Shown here in pieces: positions 25,201 through 35,788 of a stretch of 64,000 bases of DNA; the first letter of the stretch is position 1; every line of letters begins with the position of its first letter. The stretch comes from Paramecium tetraurelia (taxonomy: Eukaryota > Ciliophora > Oligohymenophorea > Peniculida > Parameciidae). The notes beneath the pieces were generated by a model that ran no database searches, was not told the origin of the DNA, and worked only from the letters and a program-made list of their open reading frames with translations. Location: positions 252,578 to 316,577 of the forward strand of contig NW_001799619.1 in NCBI RefSeq assembly GCF_000165425.1, read 5' to 3'. Position numbers and translations under genes: made by a program.

Positions 25201-25797
25201 AGAGTGATGAAAGAATTGATGATTTATGAATAAAAACCTCATCCCTTTGTCAAAGTGTTCCCATGCTCTCATGATGTGTCCTTCTGGAAGATTATTATGG
25301 TTGGTCCTGAGTAAACCCCATATTCAAACGGAATTTATATTTTGTATATGAAGTTCCCTTAGGAATTCCCATTACAACCACCTGATCTTAGATTTTTGAC
25401 TTCCATCTACCACTGCAATATCAATAGCCAAGGAAGAATATGTCATAGTATCTTAGGCAGAAACTACACTCCTGATACAAAAGTAATTTAGATCTTTGAG
25501 GCAGTTTATGGTATTTGTTAATATTGAAATTATTAGGTCTTCTCATGACTCCTGAACCTGACGATCCTTTAGATACAACCATAGCCTCTGAGTACATGCA
25601 AGATTTGAAGTTGTACTTAGAAAAAGCAACCAATCACACTCTTAAATTTGCCAAAAGACCTATGGATGAAGTGTTGAAAGAAATACTTGGTTCGGTAGGG
25701 GAGGAAAAAGACTTAAGTGATGTTGAGTTGTAAGAGAAGACTAACGAAATTCTTAGTTGGGTAAGTAACGCCAGTAAACCATAATGATTTATGTAGT
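22245..25797 (+). CDS. ubiquitin-like / von Willebrand A / E2 ubiquitin-conjugating fusion protein
   Basis: One protein of about 1,165 residues with introns at 22377-22398 and 25511-25536. Order of parts: a ubiquitin-fold-like N-terminus; a P/Q-rich linker (IPPPQQIQPPPQQ); a ubiquitin-like domain near residues 300-380 (IIHQGPKVIKVDIENT, NVQTLNYGGKLLTD); a helical region; a VWA domain with intact MIDAS start DISGSM, and TDGEDN; and a C-terminal UBC fold: PQEFPLQPPDLRFLTSIYHCN, QGRICHSIL with the active cysteine, then TPEPDDPLD. The usual E2 HPN is HCN and the residue after the active cysteine is histidine. It probably transfers ubiquitin or a relative to a partner chosen by the VWA domain. Domain identities are firm, the role is inferred. 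Confidence 0.85.
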
Positions 25798-25956
25798 TCA
25801 TTTAATATATTAATATTATTTAGTGATATACATTTAAAATTGAGAAATCTCAGTACAAGGTTGGATTTTGGTCTAAAATGTAATTAAAAAAAAATACATT
25901 TGCCATCCATCTTGAAATAATAAATTATTAATAACCCTAAAATATTAAATTATTAT

Positions 25957-26700
25957 ATGGGAGTAGCATAAACTTGTCTAAAGTAAAGGAACTCTGCTCC
26001 CTAAATAGAGTACAAAGTTCCGACAATCCTAAGAAGAAAGCAAATTGTAAAGCACCCGCACAAGTAAAATATTTTGATTCCTCCTCTTTCTTAATTGGGT
26101 GAATATCATGAATCCCTTGAACAATTAGAACTGGCATTATAAGAAAATAACATTAATCTTAGCATCCATAAAACAGCTACTTTTAACAGCAGCAGTGCAA
26201 ATCGTTAATCTATTTCAATCAACCCCAGCTTAAATCTATCTCTTAATACTACCATCCCCAATATGATTTAACCACAAATCAATTAGAATTTATCCATTTA
26301 AGAGTAACCATAACCGTAGCATAAAAATGAATAAATAGTTTAAAGAAGATAAACATATAAGGATTCTTAATTTAAGATTCGCGCAGAGGTCTAATGTGAC
26401 AAAAATAGCAGCTATGCTCGAAGTCTCAGTAGTAACTCAAGAGCTTAAAAAGCATAAAATGCTAATAATGAGGAATCCTCGATCTCGTTAAAAAGAGACT
26501 CGGAAACCAACACCAAAAAAAGCATTTTGAAAAACAAACAGCAAATTATTACAAACTAACTAAAAAGAGGAATAAGTCTAAGGCAATAGTAATAAATAAT
26601 AAATGAGGATACTCAATCTTAAAGAACCTCAAAGAGTTAAAAAAGAGTTAAATTCGATCCTAAAATATTTAGACCCAAAAACACTCATTTCTTCTAATGA
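25957..26700 (+). CDS. hypothetical basic low-complexity protein
   Basis: A single-exon frame of 247 codons starting MGVAQTCLKQRNSAP; the MG start with a nearby cysteine could be lipidated. The middle is Q/N/S-rich (SINPSLNLSLNTTIPN), and the C-terminal 70 residues are strongly basic with KRDSETNTKKSILK and RVKFDPKIFRPK, resembling nuclear or microtubule-binding regions. The motif KRVKFDPK recalls the RVxF docking motif of protein phosphatase 1 (KVKF). No domain is recognised. It lies 160 nt after the E2 fusion and ends 77 nt before the SAXO gene start. Confidence 0.5.
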
Positions 26701-26776
26701 AATTAAAATCTTGTTTTTGTTATTTTTTTATTTATGTTTTTAAGTTTATAAATAAATATTGATATTATAAAATTTT

Positions 26777-28018
26777 ATGAGTAAAACTACCTAATATAGT
26801 CGCAACAGTAAATACAAAATGAAAGAAGCTATGTATTTCATGGTTTTAATATGATAGTTAATAAATATCTTAATGTATCAGCACTAAGAGTTACTAATCT
26901 GCCAACAAATTGTATTCGAATTTATTATTATAGATTGGAAGAAAAGAAGAGAAGTGCATCCTTAGCCAACCATTCATATTAAAACATTCCTAAATCTGCT
27001 ACAAAAGAGAACAAAAGGTGTTTTTCAGTTAGCTTGGATTTTCTGGAAACTTTAACGATAGAAAATCCAACTGTTTAGGAATTATTAAAATAACTTAACA
27101 TAGATGATTAAAATATTGATATCAAACAAATAATTAGGGAGAATCAAGATTATTTTCACCATCTCTAACGTAATCTTTTATCTTATTAAGAAAATTGCGC
27201 TTGTTTCAGATGTTCATGTTGTAATTGTAAATGCAATTATGCAAACAATGCAAAATTGGTTTACAAATCAGGATATAACACTTCCTATAAGAAGAGCTAT
27301 AAGTTCGGGTTAAGCACCTCCTCTTTTTACACTCCAGAACTGAATTTACGATATTATGAGTAAAGGCCCATCCAGACCCCATTTCTTGAAATGCAAACTT
27401 AACAACGCAAGGCTTTCACTGCACATCCCGTTCAGTAAAGATACAAACGATAATACAAGAAGAATTCAGCATCAAGATAGTTTTTGTCTACCACCACATA
27501 TCAAGTATTAAGACAGAACAAGAATTATAGAAAATGTATCCTGATTGGAAAGATCATGATCCAAATAGGAAGATTGATGCTCCTCAACATATAAGCACCC
27601 ATTCAGGAATCCCTATCTTGACAGTTACCAGCTATAATAAAGATTATACAAAGACTCGCCCCAAGACCTCCATTCCCTCAGCTTCGGATGTTAAGCAAAT
27701 GCAACATCAGTAACCCTTCATATATTAAATAGTTAAACATATGCTCATATCACTCCAAACTATTTTGAAACAACCTACAATTCTGATTTTTAAAAACATC
27801 ATCAGAATACTTACATTAATTCAAAAACTGAACCCAACATTGAGGTCTACGTACCTTTACGAGGCTTGTCTTATGATACAGTCAATAAAAAGGCATTTTA
27901 GAATGGACACATCATCACAGAATGCTAAGGAACTAAAATGAAAAAAATCTTAAAGTTAAGAAATCAAAGTGCTTCCGTCCTCAATGCTTATCTCAATGAA
28001 ATATATCAAAAACAATGA
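26777..28018 (+). CDS. SAXO/FAM154-like stabiliser of axonemal microtubules
   Basis: The N-terminal region ends in a cysteine cluster CACFRCSCCNCKCNY, like the Cys-rich head of SAXO proteins. It is followed by repeated tyrosine/basic Mn-like modules: NTSYKKSYKFG, TTYQ-KMYPDWKDHDPNRK, SYNKDYTKTRP, and HITPNYFETTYNSDFQ. SAXO proteins bind microtubules of cilia and basal bodies through these modules. Introns: a 25-nt one starting around 26831, a 22-nt one before LLEEKKRSAS, a 26-nt one after TTTYQ and a 23-nt one before TYAHITPN; each restores the frame. Start MSKTTQYSRN is the first ATG that opens the frame. Ciliary location is inferred from the family. Confidence 0.65.
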
Positions 28019-28141
28019 AATTATTGAAGTGAAGAGATTCATTATTTATTGCTTATATTAAATATTAATTTTAATCAAATATATTTTAATACAGAATAAT
28101 ATATAGAATATATAGAATTATAAGCTTTTCATTAAATTTTA

Positions 28142-29797
28142 TCAAAATTTTGAGATCATTTACTCGCTTATTTAACGAAATGTTTCTAAATGAGGTTCTT
28201 CAGTTGGATAATATTTTTATTTTTCTATTCTATTAACATATGAGGACTTCTTAAAAAGTTTTTAATTTGTTATCAAATTATCTGAAGGATGCAATGATAT
28301 TATTGGAATCAAATGAAAATCTTCAAGAGATTTAAATACATAAAATGAGAGCATATTTTATTTCTAAACAGCATTCTATTTAAATTACATCTACTTATAA
28401 GGTCCAATTTGTCTGATTATCATTAAAGCAATAGGAATTTCTAAATTTAATTACTAATAACTATTGTGTCGCAATTCTTCTAAGCTTTAGGGATTTAAAA
28501 TAGGTAATTTGCTTATCTTTTCAGCAGTAAAAATTGATCCAGAGTAAATAATGTCAAATTTTATGAATTTTTAACTTAAATCATCTTTGCTTTCCTCATC
28601 CTTTAGTTCAATTGTAATATGTTCTGTACTTTAGAAAATGAAGAACAAGCAATTAAAAAGTAACTGCTTAAGTTTCTTTTAATCAGTATATATTCGATTG
28701 TCCGTCAAATGAGAAATAAATTTGATTTTTTTTTCATGAGTTTTAGGGAAAAGCACATTGAAGATTGATATACATTCTTAAATACAATTGGATAAATCGA
28801 AGTGATTTAGAACAACTTTGGTGAATTTAGAATTCAAGTTTGCAAAATCTTAAATATTATTAATGTCAGTGTAGGTTTTTGTAATTTAACTATTCAAAAA
28901 TAATATAATTTTTTTATTATCAGACATTAATTATGCATTCTTCAACATCTCTGATGATAAAATTTATTTGAGGTAAATTAAGCATACCCTGATTCTAGAT
29001 TAAATGCTTTCTTGAACCTAATTCAACAATTTATTGGATATTTTCAATTTATACTTTAAGGATTTGTTTTATGATTCTTTTCTATTTTCTTTGATTAAAA
29101 TTATTAAACATGGCTTAGTATCTTCAGTGCGAATTATTTTAATATGATGTACATCTAATCCAATTAATCCTATCAACTCATAAGTTTAATTATCTACAGT
29201 ACAATTCTTTGTTATTTCTTGCATCTTCTCATGATTCATAAACAAATAAAATAGGAACTATTCTAAATTAAGCTTATTAGTTGGATTAAGCATTTACGAA
29301 GATTGTATGATAGACTTTCTTCTCCGTTAGCTGAATAAAATCACTTTCATACTCCGAATTAAATTAATGAAATTTTGTTGTTTATTTTCAGTTATTTAGG
29401 AGACTCTATTCTATCTGATTAAATCAAATTGATTTTGCCTCAGATTGAAATGGACAATATATGATTAAATTTCAATCTATTTATAAAGGTTTTCTTCAAT
29501 AATGTCTTTATTGTTCATTATAATAAAGGAAATTCTAGTTTACTATTCATTAGTGTAAAAGCTGTATATTGCTATTATGCTAGAAAAAGTAAATATTAAG
29601 ACTTGTCTCCAATGGTCAGAATCTTAGCAAATACTCGTGATATTCAGAATGAGTACAACGATTGTAATAAAGGTTTTAATTAAATAACTCCATTGGGAGA
29701 TTATACTAAAATATTTCATAGTTATACCCTAGAGTTCCTAAACAAATGAAATAGCCTTGTAGTATTTCCTTGTCACTGGATTGTTTTAAGAATCCAT
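28142..29797 (-). CDS. degenerate membrane histidine-kinase-like protein
   Basis: An intronless 551-codon frame from MDSQNNPVTRKYYK. Two or three hydrophobic helices follow (YLIKTFITIVVLILNI, ILTFSSIIAIYSF-like). The C-terminal half follows the outline of a histidine kinase: INNIQDFANLNSKF resembles the end of the dimerisation domain, and TDQKKLKQLLFNCLFF resembles the start of the HATPase N box. The phospho-accepting histidine in an SHELRTP-type motif, the N-box NA-KF residues and the glycine boxes are not visible, so it is likely catalytically dead, a pseudokinase. The intact relative in this window is at 59848-62368. Coding-like sequence continues upstream of 29797, so earlier exons are possible. 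Confidence 0.6.
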
Positions 29798-30139
29798 ATT
29801 TAATTGGATGTTGAATATTATAAATTAAAATGGCTATTAATGTTAAAGTATTATTTAAGGAGGCCAATTATTACTTAAAAATATAGCCAAGCAACATAAT
29901 CAAAAGGGCGAACAAATTTAAAATAGTTTCAAACCATAATTTTTATACAATATTCCCAAGGATTTCTAACGATATCAAAATTATGAGAAAAAGCCTGTAA
30001 ACAGTTTAGCTTTATTTTTAAAGACTCTTTCTTTATGAGGAATATCGATGCTCAAATTCTGAATTATTGAATCTTAAAGTGATAAAATTCATTATTAAAT
30101 TTAATTTATACAAAAAAATTGATAAGTGATTATTGAATT

Positions 30140-31568
30140 TCAAGTATTTTGAGTATAAGCCTTCTCAAATTCTTAAACAAACGTATCAATTTCTTGCTTT
30201 GTTAAACCTATCGCACATGCAACTGTGATATAAGGTGTAAAATAATTATCTAAAATATTATAAGAAATACTCGTTACCACAATGACTTCCGTAATTTTTG
30301 AATTCAATACCGCAAACTACCTTATTTTTTTTATTTGTAATAACCCTTGATCCCATCACTTTTTTAGAATATAATATGGCTCCTAATTTAGTAATTTAAT
30401 TTTTTTCTTCTTAATTATTCTAATCAATTTTTAAGTTCTACAAGCTTATGCCAATAGAGATGCTATTTTTAGGAGTATTAAGTATTTGTTCAGAAATTTT
30501 CTATGTCATGATTTAAAGTTTCTCTTTAAAATATGCGTAATTTTCTACTCTTTCCTTTTGTAATTGCAAATAACCTGATTTGCCCATAGACAAAAAGGTA
30601 ATAAATAAATCTAAAATTGGAGCAGCACTTGCTCTGCCTGGATACAATTCACTAATTTATTTAATGAGCTTTTTATCATTGCCATATATCAAAGCCCCGC
30701 CAACAGGAACCATAAAGTTTTTATCAGTGCTTGAAACAATCAAGTTGACTGTTCCTTAAGCTAATCCTAAATTAATGGAGTTGGCTATTTTATTACATTA
30801 AAGGCCATACGCATTGTTAACAACATGGTATATTGAGAATTACTTACAGATTTTAGCAATTTCCCCAATGTTATCTGGAATTCTGGGTGCGAAACAACTT
30901 GTAGTGCTTAAAACACATACAATATTGTCTGGTCCAATTTCATTAACTTTTTAGATTAACATATCTAAATTAGTTGTTACGACATGGTCTTGGATCACAG
31001 AGTCAATTACTATGGGAATAAGGTTGGCTGTTTAAATGCATTTTAAGCATGTTTTTTAATCTATTCTTGGCCATAGAACGTATTTTGCTTATGGCTTTAA
31101 AGATTTCAATGCCAATAAACAAAGTGATATTGCCATTCCTGTAGCAACAGGTACAAGAAGCAATTCATTAATTTGATAATTGCTCAACTTTAAAGCGTCT
31201 TTAGCTAAATGCTTAGTTAATTTGGCTATTAAAGAGGATCCTGCAGCTTTTGGTTGGCTGGCAATTAGATCTCCTGATCTTCCAATTCCATGTCCCATGT
31301 AATAATTTCTTTTTTAAACAAGTGCTGAGAAAATTCTGCTTTCTCTTTCTCCCACACCCACTTTATTACTAAAATTGTTGGTATCCATAGTTGCAAATAT
31401 GTTGAGCAAATATTCAATTGTAAGATCATCGAAACCTTCTTCAGGTAATTGTCTTTAGGATAGCAATAATTTAAACAGCTTCTCTTTAGCATTTAGAGAA
31501 TTTGAAGCTATTTTGACATATTTATCATCAATTATTTCAGAGCAGAGTTTAAGATTTTACTAATTCAT
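30140..31568 (-). CDS. SEPSECS: O-phosphoseryl-tRNA(Sec) selenium transferase (SepSecS/SLA)
   Basis: PLP enzyme that converts phosphoseryl-tRNA(Sec) to selenocysteinyl-tRNA(Sec). The match to animal SepSecS runs end to end: [85 protein letters not shown] with the PLP lysine in DKNF, and [10 protein letters not shown] single 28-nt intron at 30250-30277 gives SHC-DNYFTPY, matching human SH-NNY. The C-terminus is shorter than in human. Start [15 protein letters not shown] lies 27 nt from the divergent MSH6 start, so both share one tiny promoter. No frameshift is seen. The organism therefore makes selenocysteine even though TGA is its only stop codon. Confidence 0.93.
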
Positions 31569-31595
31569 TAGTTATTAAAAATAATTCGCGGTATA

Positions 31596-34500
31596 ATGAA
31601 GTAAACAACACTTTAAAGGTTCTTGACTTCTTCATAGAAAAAGAATCAACCTACAGGCTTAAATAACACTAAAGTCTCTAATGATAATAGTTTGATCGAA
31701 GAAAAAAAGATTGAAATCTAATATATCAAGCCAGCCGCTTCATTTTAAAAGGAGGAGGGAGTTAAAGTAATTAAAGAGCAAGTAGTTGAAAATGTTCAAG
31801 AGAAGCCACAACAATTAAGCAGATTAAAAAGAAATAGCATTGTAGATAGTGAAGATGAATAAGAAAAAAAAGAAGTGGATCAAAACGAACTCAAAATTGA
31901 TAAATTCACTTTTGTGGGTTCTTAAGAAAAGAATAAGGAGAAAAAGTCATTGGCTGTCTTTATTAAATAGGATAATACAAAAAATAACACAAAAACTTCT
32001 TAAAAGCAAAAAAAATCAGAATGTGATAAATCTGGCAAACCTTTGAAATAATCTGCAAAATTAGAGGATGAGGAAATTGACTATTCTTAAGAAAATAAAT
32101 AAGGAAATCTAGATTTCAGACATCCCACAGACAAGATCAATGTATATGAAGAGTTTGATGATGTGACTCCGAAATGGGCAAGTATTGGCCTATCTAGAGA
32201 TAAAAGTGGTAAATTACATGGGACTTCAGATGCAGATCCAACAACCCTCTTAATTCCTTAAAGTGATTTCAATAAACTAACCAAATGTATGCAATAATAT
32301 TGGAAATATAAGAGTGAAAACTTTGATAAAATCATCTTTTTCAAATTAGGAAAATTCTATGAATTATTCTATGAAGATGCCTACATTGGAAATAAATATT
32401 TAGATTTGAATTGGATGGGAAGAAAGATGTAATTAATTCAATATATATGATAATAGGCATACAGGATTCCCAGAAAAAGCAGTCCACAAATATAAGGCTC
32501 TTTTATTGGAGTATGGATACAAGGTTGTAATAGTAGATCAAACAGAAACTCCAGAATAAATGAATCAAAGAGTAACCTAAAATAAGAAGACTGGATAGGG
32601 GAATACTGATAAAATAGTCCAAAGATAAATAAGTGAGATCTTGACGAAAGGGACGTATTTGTATGAAGAGGGAGAATCATAAATGAATCTAGATGAAAAG
32701 GTTTTACTAGTGATAAGAAAGAAAATCATATCGAACGCAATAGAAGAATATGGAATAGCCATTTTAGAAAGATAAACAAATACGATATCACTTGCATTTA
32801 TTGAAAATCGAGATAAGAACTATGAGTCTCTCAAGACTTTATTACTTCACATGAGACCTGTGGAAACAGTCATTGATTAGCATAATCTACCCTCGCATGA
32901 TCCAATTACCAAAATGATAGGGGGATCTGTTATTTAAAGTGTGATTTCACATCTTACAGCATCTTAAGATAATTGGGATGAAAAGAAGGCCTTATTTAGA
33001 CTTGAACAGTATTATTAAAATGAATTTCCGCCAGCCATTAAATTCTATAAGAACAATTAAGTTGTCCTTTAAGCTTTAAATGGATTGTTTACTTATTTGA
33101 ATTATATCCTAATTTTAGATAAAGTTCTGGGATGTGCAAGATTCAAAATATATAATGAAGTATTTTCACTACAACAATGTATGATTTTAGATAGTCAAGC
33201 AATTGTATAATATTACATTATTATTCTAGTATCATTTAGAGATTCTGTAAACTACTAATTCAGTAGACAAAAAAGACTATTCCTTGTTTGGTGTCTTAAA
33301 TAAAACAGTTACTCCTGGTGGACATCGATTATTAAGAAGGTGGGTTTGTGCTCCCCTTTATTAAGTTGATCAGATTAGAGAGAGATAGGCAATGGTGTGT
33401 GATATCAGCAACTTTAGAAAGGAGAGAGATTTGTTTAGATAGAGTATTAAGCAATTTCCAGATTTTGAAAGAAGATGCAGTAGAATTTATGAATACTCCA
33501 TCAAATCTGAAAGTAAAGCCGTATTTTATGAAAACCTCTCTGAATAACGACTAAAAGAATTTAAGAGTTTGACCTCAACTTTGAAACTTGCTTAGGAAGA
33601 GATAACCTTATTCGGTTAATTGTAAATCAACTTCAAAAGTGAAAGGTTAAGAAAAATGATGACTTTTGAAGCTAATGGAGGTTTATTGCCCAATGTTTAG
33701 GAATAATTAAACGAATTTGAATAATATATCATTTGGGAAAAGGAAAAAGATAAAGAAATCCCTAAACCAGTTCCTGGAGTCTTAGATACTTATGATCAAT
33801 CAATTGCTGGAGTTCAATTAGTTTAATAGAAACTTGATAATTATCTCTAGCAAATTAAAAAAATATTATTTAAGAATAATGGTAATATTCAGTTTGTGCA
33901 TACAAAATTTAGATACGAGATTGAAATTCCAGATGAGTTAGTGGAAAAGTCAAAACCTGAAGATTTTGAATTTACATCTTCAAGACAGGGATACAAGAGA
34001 TATATCACTAAAGAAATTAAGGATATGGTTACTGAGTTAGAATAAGCAGAGGAATTGAAAAAGTAGTAATTAAATGCTTTTGGGAATTTCATATTCAAGC
34101 ATTTTTAATCTAATTAAAGTGTTTGGGATACTCTTATTAAAATATTAAATGAATTGGATGCATTATGTTCCTTGAGTGTCTTTGGAGATACTTCAGAAGG
34201 GAAGATGACTATGCCCACATTCAATACTGAAAAAACAAAGTTAGTTATTAAAGAAGGGAAACATCCATGTTTGTCCAACATCAATTTTGTATCTAATTCA
34301 ATTGATATGGGAGAAAAGCTGTGTAAATTTTAATTATTGACCGGTCCTAATATGGGAGGAAAAAGCACTACTCTAAGAATGGTCTGTGTTCTAGCCATTT
34401 TAGCCTAACTTGGATGCTCAGTTCCATGTGAGGAAATGGAACTCTCTCCTATAGATAGGATATTTACTAGAATAGGTGCAAAAGACTATCTAATGGAAGG

Positions 34501-34969
34501 GAAATCAACATTTTATGTGGAATTAGAAGAAACATTAATACCATTAAAATATGGAACCAAAAATTCTTTGTTTATCACCGATGAATTAGGAAGAGGAACT
34601 TCCACATATGACGGAGTAGCTATTGCTTCTGCTGTTATGCATTATCTTATTAAGACTATTTAATGTAGAGTCTTATTTGCAACTCATTTCAGAATTCTGG
34701 TTGAAGAGGCCAAACTAATTAGTGAAGTTACAAATGTTCATATGGCTTGTTATATTTAAGATGGGAAAGTCATCTTTCTATATCGATTAAAGGAAGGAGC
34801 ATGCGAAGCATCTTTTGGGATTAATGTGGCTAAAGTGGTAGGAATCGAGAATTCCATAATTACTCGAGCTGAAGATATGGCAAATTTCTTTGAAAATAAG
34901 GTTCAAAAGAACACAGAACAAACTCTGCAAAAGTTTAATTAAATTATGAAGGAATATGGGATTGTGTGA
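31596..34969 (+). CDS. MSH6: MutS homolog MSH6 (mismatch recognition)
   Basis: With MSH2 it forms MutS-alpha, which recognises base mismatches. The N-terminus MKQTTLQRFLTSS is a PCNA-interacting (PIP) box as in other MSH6 proteins, followed by a charged linker. Domain I has IIFFKLGKFYELFYEDA, containing the Phe-x-Glu mismatch wedge (FYE). Then come the connector, lever (LRRWVCAPL) and clamp. The ATPase has Walker A GPNMGGKST, DELGRGTSTYDG (Walker B) and ATHFRIL, then EGACEASFGINVAKV. Two introns are seen: 28 nt at 32429-32456 and 25 nt starting at 33208. The frame is otherwise unbroken over about 1,100 codons. Shares a 27-nt intergenic gap with SepSecS. Confidence 0.93.
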
Positions 34970-35788
34970 TTATTGAATGAGATTGATTTTATTTTTCTAT
35001 AGCCATAAATTAATATATAACTTGATTGTGTTTTATCAATATATAATTTATATAATGTAGTTATATTGTATTCATATTTATTTCCAGTTTTTTTGCATGA
35101 TATAATACATTGTGTTTTATCAATATATTTGCTTAAATAAATTAAGTCATTTTGTATTCTTTTAGGTAATAATTAAAAAAATATTTGTATATAAGAAATG
35201 ATTCATCACTATTAACAATAATAGATACAATTTCTTGATTCTAAGGGGATTGTTGATAAAAATTTTAATAAATACTATTATATTGAATATAATAGCAATT
35301 TAATAGAAGATGATGCCCATTCAACAATAATAACACCCATATATGTTACAATATTTAATAATTAAAATAATTCCACCAAAATATCGTTCAATTGAGTTTA
35401 AAGAATATTAATCATAATATATTATTTTATTGTAATTAATTGAAATAAGTTTATTTGAAATGATACTTTGAGTCTTCCACATAACTAAAATAGAATAGAA
35501 AAGGAACTAATTCATAACTTTAAATTTCAGAGGTAAAATAATCACAATACATAATATTGATTGATTTATAATTTTGTAACAAAAAATTCAAAATTAAATT
35601 CATTCAAAATATATATATTTTTGATATATTTTAATACATTAATTAATGTTATGTAAAATATTTATCTTTCTTTTGAGTCAATTCTAGTTTATCAGATTAT
35701 ATATAGATTATGCTTCTGATATATTATATTTAATTATCTATATTATAAAATCTAATTTTGCATTAAAAATGAATAACAAAATAAAATA
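34970..35788. other. AT-rich spacer with a short ORF and a 20-bp direct repeat
   Basis: Convergent spacer of about 820 bases between MSH6 and the first exporter gene. It contains a 65-codon frame on the plus strand at 35198-35395, starting MIHHYQQQQIQFLDSKG, with protein-like composition but no recognised family. A 20-base direct repeat (ATTGTGTTTTATCAATATAT) occurs at 35025-35044 and 35109-35128. I see nothing else. Confidence 0.4.
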
